From a virus: a stretch of 41,231 nt of DNA. Each line of letters opens with the position of its first letter. Within the stretch, counting starts at the first letter, position 1. A program made the translations under genes and the position numbers. Positions 35,190 through 41,231 of the stretch are shown here, one piece after another. The notes below the pieces were generated by a model. The model made no database searches. It was not told the DNA's origin and saw only the letters and a program-made list of their open reading frames with translations. The DNA lies in the IMG/VR virus record IMGVR_UViG_3300021963_004898, positions 1 to 41,231 of that record. One strand, given 5' to 3'.

Positions 35190-35679
35190 GATTCCAATCA
35201 ACTAAAAAATCAAAACATGCCACAATTCGTCGATGTTCCGTGTGTTCGACTTTGTGTAAAATATTTGGATTATCATTCAATAGTGCAACCAATTCTCCAT
35301 ATCTAGGATAAATTACATTATCTTGAATATGAAGTCCACCTTCTTTAATTAAACTCATGTCATTAAAATATAATAGAAAGAATACATTTGATGGTTCATC
35401 AGAATCTGAATGGAATTGGCAAAACTTAGAATCTTTAGGTAAGTTTCCTTTTATGTCAGACTCTAATAATTTATATGAGTGCGCGTATGGCTCAACATAA
35501 GTTAAAGCTATTTGATTATGAATAGCATTTAATAATATCTTAACATACTCTTGATTATTAGTAGGCAATCTACTAATATGTGATGTTTTTGGGTCAAACT
35601 CTAAATCATCAGTCTGTAGTTGGTCTGCTAAATCTGTTGCTAACCAATTGCAGTATCCATTTTTAAACAGACTATACAT
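35161..35679 (-). CDS. 2OG/Fe(II) oxygenase, prolyl-hydroxylase type (1)
   Basis: A 172-residue protein with the complete ligand set of a 2OG/Fe(II) oxygenase: CQFHSDSD (H90, D92), then NILHKVEH (H142) and HRRIVACFDFLVD (R150 or R151 as the 2OG anchor). Strands NVFFLLYFNDM, EGGLHIQ and GELVALLNDNPN sit between in the usual order, including the EGG turn typical of prolyl-4-hydroxylase-like proteins. It starts at ATG 35679, immediately after the stop of the unknown gene upstream with no spare base. Its similarity to the next gene is clear in the DNPxxxHKVE segment, so the pair probably arose by duplication and diverged. Confidence 0.85.
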   Translation of the reverse strand: MYSLFKNGYCNWLATDLADQLQTDDLEFDPKTSHISRLPTNNQEYVKILLNAIHNQIALTYVEPYAHSYKLLESDIKGNLPKDSKFCQFHSDSDEPSNVFFLLYFNDMSLIKEGGLHIQDNVIYPRYGELVALLNDNPNILHKVEHTEHRRIVACFDFLVDWNHDEISKSWI

Positions 35680-36762
35680 TTATCTAATTAAATATGCTTT
35701 CAAGTTGTCTGGCGTTTTTAAGTTTTGTAATACAAAGTCAATGAAGTATATATTAATATTTTCCAAATCTATTGTTGAGCAGAAAGGTTCATCAGCATCA
35801 CTCTCGTTTAGAATGAACGTATCTAAGTCAGAATCGGACATCTCGTCTTTGCGTACATATTTAACATAAGATTGGAAATAGTTTTTATATTCCAATTCTG
35901 GATAGACTTTGTTGATAAATAAATCCAGTTCATCCAAATCGGAATCTGTGATAGATTTCAAATCAATATTAGATGATTTACCAAACCTAGGGGTTCCAAT
36001 TTGTTTTAGGAAGCTAGAATCATTGACAATCTTAAGTGCTGGGTCAACACTGTATGCGTCGATATTATCAAAAGTATTTAATTTTAATCCAAGTTTAGTA
36101 GCAAAACCTTTACGTAAAAGCTTTCTATAAGTTGTATATTTCGCTTCAATAATAGTTTGTTCGATTTGGCGTTTAACTAATTTTTGAATAGCAGTTTTTA
36201 ATTTTTCTTTTTGAGTCTTATTATTTACATATGATGATAATAAGAACTCAATGCTTAGATTGTAATCAACTTCAGTTAAAATGCTTTTTGCTTGACTTTC
36301 GGCAACTGTAGTTTTACTAAACACAGATTCCCATTCTTGTAATGACGGTTCAAAAGTATCGAAAGCATCAAAGTCTTTTGTTTCCAAACTACCTACAAGT
36401 TTTTCTCTATCAAAATGTGCTTTGATAATTTTATAAGATGATACTGTATTGATATTTGCAAAAATAGCTTTAAACCAAGCACATACAATAGTCAAAAATG
36501 CTTGTTTATCAACATATATTACGAAAGGTTTATCGTTGGTTGTATTTTTTTGTGAGATGACTTTCAATAAAGAAAAGATATTTTCATACTCTTTACCTTT
36601 ACCAACAATCTTAGTAATATCATCTACATGATGAAGAACATCACCAATAGATACTTTACTGCCATCTGGCATACCAACATCTTTTGAAATAACTAATCTG
36701 TCATTTTTGACATCAATCAATGAGTCTATTTGAATATATGTTTTTTTAAACAGGTGTAACAT
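35680..36762 (-). CDS. Unknown 360-residue protein of the enzyme operon
   Basis: I do not recognise this family. The protein begins MLHLFKKTYIQIDSLIDVKN, has hydrophobic segments FVIYVDKQAFLTIVCAWFKA and LSIEFLLSSYV, a basic helical region KLKTAIQKLVKRQIEQTIIE and a strongly acidic C-terminal part (SDLDELDLFINKVYPELE, then DEMSDSDLDTFILNESDADE). No nuclease, kinase or transferase motif is visible. The ATG has AAGGAG about seven bases upstream and overlaps the end of the previous gene by 17 bases. Placement between the (CHxx)3 protein and the oxygenases suggests a role in presenting or assembling that protein, or simply a tail component. Confidence 0.75.
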   Translation of the reverse strand: MLHLFKKTYIQIDSLIDVKNDRLVISKDVGMPDGSKVSIGDVLHHVDDITKIVGKGKEYENIFSLLKVISQKNTTNDKPFVIYVDKQAFLTIVCAWFKAIFANINTVSSYKIIKAHFDREKLVGSLETKDFDAFDTFEPSLQEWESVFSKTTVAESQAKSILTEVDYNLSIEFLLSSYVNNKTQKEKLKTAIQKLVKRQIEQTIIEAKYTTYRKLLRKGFATKLGLKLNTFDNIDAYSVDPALKIVNDSSFLKQIGTPRFGKSSNIDLKSITDSDLDELDLFINKVYPELEYKNYFQSYVKYVRKDEMSDSDLDTFILNESDADEPFCSTIDLENINIYFIDFVLQNLKTPDNLKAYLIR

Positions 36763-37474
36763 TAGCTAACTCCTTTAATTCTTTAATGGAATTTTGTTTT
36801 GCTTGAGTGTATTCTTCGTTTTTAAATAATTGCTCTGCTATGCCAACAGTCAATAGATACATGGGATTATTATTATTAGCCCAATAAGAATAAAGATTTT
36901 TACCTTTAAACATATATTCACTAAAATATTTAGAATAATATTTCAGATTCGTTTGGTCAATAGCCCCATATAATGTGTAAAAGAACTCGTGTTTTAATAA
37001 GCTCACAAAATTAACTCCTTCGGTGCTGTCCGTACTATTTTCAGGAAATTGCTTAACAAAATCTTTTATTTCAGGAACATCAATAATAAACATATTATAT
37101 AAAGTTAAACTATCAAGTTTTGAAACCCAACTTTCAATTAATTCTTTATTATCAATAATGAATTTCTGATATGTGATAGCATCAGTCATATGCTTATATT
37201 CAAGCAACAATTTGATAGTTTCAAATTCTAAAGATTTGATATTCACTAAACTAGGACTAATTAAATAGTCTCTTAATAGTTCCAATTTTAATTTTTCATC
37301 AACATTAGATAAATCTATATCTGCTGGAATATCTAAATTACTTAGATAAGTTAATAATTTTGTACCAGTAAGTGTGCTGTTTACATAATCAATTTCATAT
37401 GTAACTGATTTATCTGTAAAATATTGCTTAAGATTGTCAATTGATATAGGTGCAGTTGTTCTCACTAAACTCAT
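36746..37474 (-). CDS. Unknown 242-residue protein next to the (CHxx)3 protein
   Basis: Not recognised. It begins MSLVRTTAPISIDNLKQYFT and appears largely helical, with many Leu/Ile-spaced stretches (DEKLKLELLRDYLISPSLVN, FETIKLLLEYKHMTDAITYQ) and an aromatic section FFYTLYGAIDQTNLKYYSKY. It has no cysteines. The ATG lies six bases after the stop of the (CHxx)3 gene, so the two should be co-translated. It could be a chaperone, a leader-binding partner or a structural protein; the sequence does not decide. Confidence 0.75.
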   Translation of the reverse strand: MSLVRTTAPISIDNLKQYFTDKSVTYEIDYVNSTLTGTKLLTYLSNLDIPADIDLSNVDEKLKLELLRDYLISPSLVNIKSLEFETIKLLLEYKHMTDAITYQKFIIDNKELIESWVSKLDSLTLYNMFIIDVPEIKDFVKQFPENSTDSTEGVNFVSLLKHEFFYTLYGAIDQTNLKYYSKYFSEYMFKGKNLYSYWANNNNPMYLLTVGIAEQLFKNEEYTQAKQNSIKELKELANVTPV

Positions 37475-37480
37475 AATAAA

Positions 37481-38053
37481 TTATCTTCTTCCTCTGGATC
37501 CATGACAGTTGCTATGGCACGAAGCATGACATACATTCACTTGTAGAGTTACTGTATTATCTCTAGCTGAATTATATGATGTTCTTAAATTATTAAAAAA
37601 GGTTTCTAATCCCGCACCGGTAGCAACACTTCCTGATACGACATCTGACGCGCCAGCGCCTATAGATTGGCGATATGCTGTCGTAAAATGTGCTTTTGCT
37701 GTTGTATCAAATACTATGCCGGCAGTGGGTCTTGTCCCAGTATTACCACCGCCCCCATCTACAAATAATATGGCTCTCAAATTTCTAATATTAGTATAAG
37801 TAGCTGTCTCGGTCAATAATGTATTATAGATGTTAGCTGCATTAATAACGTTACCTATAGCGTCTATATTGCCGCCAGATATTCCAATAGATTTCCCAGC
37901 AGTAGTATCACCAAACTCTGCACCATATATCCATTCTGCAAATGGATATGCATCAGTACCCCATGCAATACTAGCATTTGCTGTAGCTACCACATAGTCT
38001 GCAAACCTATCGACTATGTTTTGCGGATTAATTGGATTATTTAAAGTTGCCAT
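37481..38053 (-). CDS. Tail-type protein with C-terminal (CHxx)3-RGRR motif
   Basis: A 190-residue protein I cannot name. The body (MATLNNPINPQNIVDRFADY, GKSIGISGGNIDAIGNVINA, TATYTNIRNLRAILFVDGGG) is Ala/Thr/Gly/Asn-rich like phage structural proteins. The last 16 residues (175-190) are CHASCHSNCHGSRGRR: three CHxx units in register, then a basic end. These hold all three cysteines of the protein and three of its four histidines (the other is H122 or nearby). The ATG has AAAGGAAT about six bases upstream, and a TATAAATA lies 17 bases before it. A radical-SAM/SPASM gene ends just upstream, and three more radical-SAM and two oxygenase genes follow in the same operon, so the tail may be a modified peptide or a metal site. 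Confidence 0.83.
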   Translation of the reverse strand: MATLNNPINPQNIVDRFADYVVATANASIAWGTDAYPFAEWIYGAEFGDTTAGKSIGISGGNIDAIGNVINAANIYNTLLTETATYTNIRNLRAILFVDGGGGNTGTRPTAGIVFDTTAKAHFTTAYRQSIGAGASDVVSGSVATGAGLETFFNNLRTSYNSARDNTVTLQVNVCHASCHSNCHGSRGRR

Positions 38054-38069
38054 TGTTATTCCTTTATAT

Positions 38070-38077
38070 TATTTATA
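38070..38077 (-). promoter_or_regulatory. T4-type late promoter for the (CHxx)3 operon
   Basis: Exact TATAAATA on the minus strand, overlapping the stop codon of the upstream radical-SAM gene and ending 16 bases before the ATG at 38053, with AAAGGAAT between. It makes the (CHxx)3 protein the first gene of a late transcript. Confidence 0.75.
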
Positions 38078-39116
38078 CTTGCATAATAGAGAATACTTTT
38101 CTCTGAGTCTTTGCAAGTTCTCTCATTAAACTTTTTGGCGCGCCACATATATCACCTTCCCAGGCTAATTGATGGCAGTCTCCACCACAATATTGAAATA
38201 CATCACATGAATAACATATATCATTTCGTGAAGCTTCACATGCCATGTTTTCTAATCTTATTGGGCTATTTATAAGATCTTTTATGGTGTCTTCTATGTG
38301 TCCAAACTGGAACTCTGGAGCAGAATTTGGGCATCCAGATATGGTTCCATCAGCATTTAGTGTGAATATCTTCTCTTCACAGTCTCTACAGAAAGTGCCG
38401 CCTTTATTGAATCCAGTCTCAAATTTAGAATATACTACTTCTAAGAAGTCATTATCAAACCAATTTCTTGTTCCATATTGTACCGACTGTTCGTGCATCT
38501 TAAGGAACCATGCATCTTGTTCGATGTTAGATGGAAATATCTCAGGAAACTTCTTAGCGCTCCCATTATTAGTCAGTCTCTCAAATGATACTTCTTGAAC
38601 TCCTAACATTCTTATCCATCTCAGCAATACTATTGGATCTATAGCTATAGTATCTTTTGTGACACTTATAAACAACCTAATTGTTATGCCTTCATCTAAT
38701 AGTATCTTTACATTATTGCGCCAAAGATTTACTTGTTTCTTATTATCAAATCTTATCTTTGGATCCCATGAAGTCCCAATGCGTCCTTCAAATGGTCCTT
38801 TAATTAAATCTATATGTTCTTGGTATAACTTAAATACTAAATTAGTGGTTGCTCCCCATGTCATGTTAGTAAACGAAGTCTTACACTTATCCCATACCTC
38901 ATACATCTGGGATGCTGGCACTAAGAATGGTTCACCACCATGAAACTCACAATGAGCTGTATCAGTATTTGTTGCTTGTTCTGAGAACCTATGCAACCAA
39001 TCTATGACTTTATTATGATCCCAATATACCTTTGCCCCATTTATACCATTAGTAAAACAATGGCGACAGTTTAAGTTACATGTCTCAGTCGTCTTTAGGT
39101 AAAACATCCAATTCAT
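38073..39116 (-). CDS. Radical-SAM/SPASM protein (D), upstream of the (CHxx)3 gene
   Basis: The most canonical of the four radical-SAM proteins, 347 residues. The cluster motif CNLNCRHC is at C13, C17 and C20; CEFHGGEPFLVP gives GGEP; and IGTSWDPKIRFDNKK is the strand seen in peptide-modifying members. The SPASM domain is complete: GTFCRDCEEKIFTLNADGTI, then SGCPNSAPEFQFGHIED, and finally ICYSCDVFQYCGGDCHQLAW with GDICGAPK, enough for two auxiliary clusters. Enzymes of this layout include anSME, sactionine synthases and PqqE. The ATG at 39116 overlaps the cupin-type gene by 32 bases (a second ATG is at 39107). It ends 20 bases before the (CHxx)3 gene. Confidence 0.93.
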   Translation of the reverse strand: MNWMFYLKTTETCNLNCRHCFTNGINGAKVYWDHNKVIDWLHRFSEQATNTDTAHCEFHGGEPFLVPASQMYEVWDKCKTSFTNMTWGATTNLVFKLYQEHIDLIKGPFEGRIGTSWDPKIRFDNKKQVNLWRNNVKILLDEGITIRLFISVTKDTIAIDPIVLLRWIRMLGVQEVSFERLTNNGSAKKFPEIFPSNIEQDAWFLKMHEQSVQYGTRNWFDNDFLEVVYSKFETGFNKGGTFCRDCEEKIFTLNADGTISGCPNSAPEFQFGHIEDTIKDLINSPIRLENMACEASRNDICYSCDVFQYCGGDCHQLAWEGDICGAPKSLMRELAKTQRKVFSIMQV

Positions 39117-39600
39117 TACAAGATTTATCCTTCAAATAGTTTTCTAAACCAAAGCTTAACGTTAATGCTGCGCATTCATTTAATGCTTGATGTGGAGTAT
39201 TAGCTGGGATGTGAACACGTTCTCCAGCTTCTAATACTATATATGTGCCATCCACCATCATGGTTTTCTTGCCTTCACAGCAAACTATGATTACGTCATC
39301 TGGATCGGTATGCGTATCAAATGATGGGGAGTTTTCTTGAGCAATGAATGCATGACATGTCACAGGGCCATGATGATCATATTCATCAGCCAATTCACTA
39401 CACTTATCCCAAATTTCTTTAGAATATCGCTCCATCCCTTCGACCTTAATAGTCTTAGGCTCATCATCATATAGTTCACTAGAATGATTAAGGGGGATTT
39501 GCATCCCCCTGTCATTTATTATTGAAACTAAATTTTGCTTGTATGACAAAGGGTTGTGAATGAATTCAACAACTTCATTAAGTGTTATAATATAAAGCAC
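39085..39600 (-). CDS. JmjC/cupin-type 2OG/Fe(II) oxygenase-like protein
   Basis: A 171-residue cupin-fold protein. The likely iron ligands are FDTHTDPDD (H97, D99) and IPANTPHQAL (H137), spaced as in cupin_4/JmjC hydroxylases; DVIIVCCEGKKTMMVDGT and YIVLEAGERVHIPA are the strands in between. Some members of this superfamily hydroxylate His, Asn or Arg in proteins; other cupins do not use 2OG at all, so the chemistry is uncertain. The start is probably GTG at 39600, overlapping the tail-fibre gene upstream by 16 bases; the ribosome binding site is weak, so coupling is likely. It overlaps the radical-SAM gene downstream. Confidence 0.75.
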   Translation of the reverse strand: MLYIITLNEVVEFIHNPLSYKQNLVSIINDRGMQIPLNHSSELYDDEPKTIKVEGMERYSKEIWDKCSELADEYDHHGPVTCHAFIAQENSPSFDTHTDPDDVIIVCCEGKKTMMVDGTYIVLEAGERVHIPANTPHQALNECAALTLSFGLENYLKDKSCNELDVLPKDD

Positions 39601-40685
39601 TCCACTAATTTTTCTTCATGTGTTAAATCTGTCTTTAATGCAATCGCAATCGCATTAACTTGACCTAATATAGCTTGACCATTTGTGGCTGCACAAACAG
39701 ATTCTCCCTTTCTAATAGGACCGACTACTCGAACAGGCACTCTTCCTTTGATAGCAACTGCTTGACCTGATGATTCTGAATTCATTAAGAATGCTGGATT
39801 CTCTGATATAACTCCTATAGCATGTTGTCCTATATAATCTGATGCTGCGCATTCAGAATCTTCACTCTGTGAAACTACCATAATTGTTCCTACCGGATAT
39901 AGTTTATCAGTAGTATATTTTTCTGCTAAGTCTGCATATCTTGCAGATGTTGCTGTGCCCTTAAATACATTTGTTGTTAAGTCTCCAAAAGCATCACGAA
40001 CCGCTACAGTATTTTCTGTAGCGCTCATTGATGATGTGTATCCGTCTAATAAGTCTGCATCTAATCCAGATCCGGATCCATCATTACCGGAATGCCATGG
40101 AATATAACCTAAAGCATTAGTAACATCTGTGCCGCTTAATGATGTACCAACAGTAGCTCTACCTTTAGCATCGACAGTAATCTTAGTATAAGTTCCAGCT
40201 GCTACACCAGTGTTAGCTAATGTAAAAGCTCCAGTCACGTTTGCTGATCCATTAAATGACGTAGTCCATGAACCATCACCAGTAATAGTAAACGTTCTAA
40301 TATTAGCAAGAGTTCCAGCTGAACCGCTAGTATTACCTGTTACATTTCCAGTTAAGTTTCCCGTTACGTTGCCAGTTAAGTTACCTGTTACATTGCCGAT
40401 TAATGTTGCAGTAATAGTACCTGCAGCAAAGTTACCTGAAGAATTCCTAGATACTAAACTATTACCAACATTTGTTGTAGCTGGACTTAAACCGTCAACT
40501 AAGTCAGCATCTAAACCAGAGCTTGCACCATCAACAGTTAATAGTTTTGAAAGTACATCTGCTGCGGTATATGATGTAGTAGGTACTTTTTCTCCAAGTT
40601 CAGTATTTAATGCAGTAAAATTTGCATCTACCTCGGTTAGTGTTAGAGGAGATCCCTTAATGCTTCGTAGTGTTATGCTTGCCAT
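39585..40685 (-). CDS. Tail fibre protein with GNVTGNLTGN repeats
   Basis: A 366-residue fibre protein. The N-terminal part starts MASITLRSIKGSPLTLTEVD and continues ANFTALNTELGEK, a head often seen in phage fibres. Two SGLDADLxDG motifs (about 57-66 and 206-215) are also typical, as is the Asn/Thr/Gly repeat GNVTGNLTGNVTGN (about 98-120). The C-terminal domain from ARYADLAEKYTTDKLYPVGT to AIKGRVPVRVVGPIRKGE matches a widespread phage fibre end related to autoproteolytic Peptidase_G2-type chaperone domains. The ATG at 40685 has AAGGATAT just upstream. Two other tail genes flank it on the right. Confidence 0.86.
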   Translation of the reverse strand: MASITLRSIKGSPLTLTEVDANFTALNTELGEKVPTTSYTAADVLSKLLTVDGASSGLDADLVDGLSPATTNVGNSLVSRNSSGNFAAGTITATLIGNVTGNLTGNVTGNLTGNVTGNTSGSAGTLANIRTFTITGDGSWTTSFNGSANVTGAFTLANTGVAAGTYTKITVDAKGRATVGTSLSGTDVTNALGYIPWHSGNDGSGSGLDADLLDGYTSSMSATENTVAVRDAFGDLTTNVFKGTATSARYADLAEKYTTDKLYPVGTIMVVSQSEDSECAASDYIGQHAIGVISENPAFLMNSESSGQAVAIKGRVPVRVVGPIRKGESVCAATNGQAILGQVNAIAIALKTDLTHEEKLVECFIL

Positions 40686-40694
40686 TTAATATCC

Positions 40695-41231
40695 TTATCC
40701 AAATATCACAATATTTACACGCGAAAAGTCTGCTTCAGCGTTACTAGAATCTACACAATTTAATGTTAATGTAGTTGTTGTATAATTATCAGTAGTTACT
40801 ATAGCAGCATTACCAGAGCTTAAGAACCCAGTTGCTATAGCTGCATAATTTGCATTAGGTAGAGCAGTTCTAAATGTTATAGTATAGTTACCAATAGAAT
40901 TTCTTAATATAGATGTAACATTTCCACTAGCTTTAATTAATCTATTTGTATTTGATGTTGATGTAGTATTTGTAGTATCTTTAGTTCCGTCAAAATGAGC
41001 CCAGGCTCGAGCGGCAAATATAGGTGCTGCCCCTGTTTGTGCATCCTGAGGAAATGCTCCTGTAGGATCTCCTTCTAATTCTTCAACACTAATCACGGCT
41101 GGTAAACTATCCCATGATGTACCGTTGGAAATTAAAAAATTACCAGAAGTTCCTGGTGAAGCTAAACCTGTACCGCCACGTCCAGGTGGTAGTGTGTCTG
41201 TAACCTGTGTCAATAAACTAACTGATACTGT
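40695..41231 (-). CDS. Tail fibre protein, 5' end outside the window
   Basis: C-terminal part of a fibre protein, open to the right edge. The apparent first codon at 41213 is TTG, but the frame stays open upstream (TVSVSLLTQV), and TLPPGRGGTGLASPGTSGNF matches the inner 'GGTG..SPGTSGNxL' linker found in the middle of phage fibres, so the true start lies beyond 41231. The end from AARAWAHFDGTKDTTNTT to FSRVNIVIFG, including NVTSILRNSIGNYTITFRTA, resembles a beta domain common at phage fibre C-termini. It is followed nine bases later by the next fibre gene. Confidence 0.85.
   Translation of the reverse strand, partial: TVSVSLLTQVTDTLPPGRGGTGLASPGTSGNFLISNGTSWDSLPAVISVEELEGDPTGAFPQDAQTGAAPIFAARAWAHFDGTKDTTNTTSTSNTNRLIKASGNVTSILRNSIGNYTITFRTALPNANYAAIATGFLSSGNAAIVTTDNYTTTTLTLNCVDSSNAEADFSRVNIVIFG

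Noticed and set aside
31570-39116. Radical-SAM genes as QueE-type or other base-modification enzymes
   Set aside because: The proteins carry C-terminal SPASM-like cysteine sets, no other queuosine or archaeosine genes are nearby, and they sit among virion genes; peptide modification fits better.
41211-41213. TTG as the start of the rightmost fibre gene
   Set aside because: The frame is open to the window edge and the residues belong to an inner fibre linker; the gene is truncated, not started, here.

Overview
The window looks like part of the late (virion-building) region of a T4-type myovirus, most plausibly a marine one. Every gene I can support lies on the minus strand, so the transcript runs from right to left. 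The identity rests on a run of T4-style morphogenesis genes in the canonical order gp13, gp14, gp15, gp17 (terminase), gp18 (sheath), gp19 (tube) and gp20 (portal). It also rests on at least nine exact copies of the T4 late-promoter octamer TATAAATA, most of them just upstream of genes. The host cannot be named from this sequence. The DNA is AT-rich and tightly packed; no stretch over about 90 bases lacks a gene, and many genes overlap at stop/start junctions.

Layout, left to right. (1) 1-10232 holds portal (runs off the left edge), tail tube, sheath, large terminase, sheath terminator gp15, a large collagen-like fibre protein wedged between gp15 and gp14, then neck proteins gp14 and gp13. 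No gp16 (small terminase) is seen in its usual place. Both neck proteins carry inserted beta-repeat segments. (2) 10284-20383 is a surface-sugar cassette: five genes with glycosyltransferase domains (two fused to methyltransferases, one to an HtrL/YibB-like domain), four stand-alone methyltransferases and a sulfotransferase. (3) 20454-31127 is an adhesion block: an RCC1-type beta-propeller protein, a tail-assembly-chaperone-like protein, small fibre-tip proteins, one collagen-like fibre with an S74 chaperone domain and three giant collagen-like fibres built from shared modules. (4) 31203-39600 is an unusual enzyme block: four radical-SAM proteins with SPASM-like tails, two prolyl-hydroxylase-type 2OG/Fe(II) oxygenases, one JmjC/cupin-type oxygenase, three unknown proteins and a 190-residue protein whose last 16 residues are CHASCHSNCHGSRGRR. 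(5) 39585-41231 holds two more tail-fibre proteins, the last cut by the right edge.

How they may work together: fibre, neck and tail proteins form the particle surface. The glycosyl-, methyl- and sulfotransferases could decorate the Thr/Ser-rich collagen-like fibres or other virion glycans. The radical-SAM/oxygenase block could install post-translational modifications on a virion protein. The best candidate target is the (CHxx)3-tailed protein at 37481-38053, which sits first in a late-promoter-driven, translationally coupled operon with three of the radical-SAM enzymes and two of the oxygenases, immediately downstream of the fourth radical-SAM gene. I regard this RiPP-like maturation system inside a phage structural operon as the most interesting part of the window; the function is inferred, not demonstrated.
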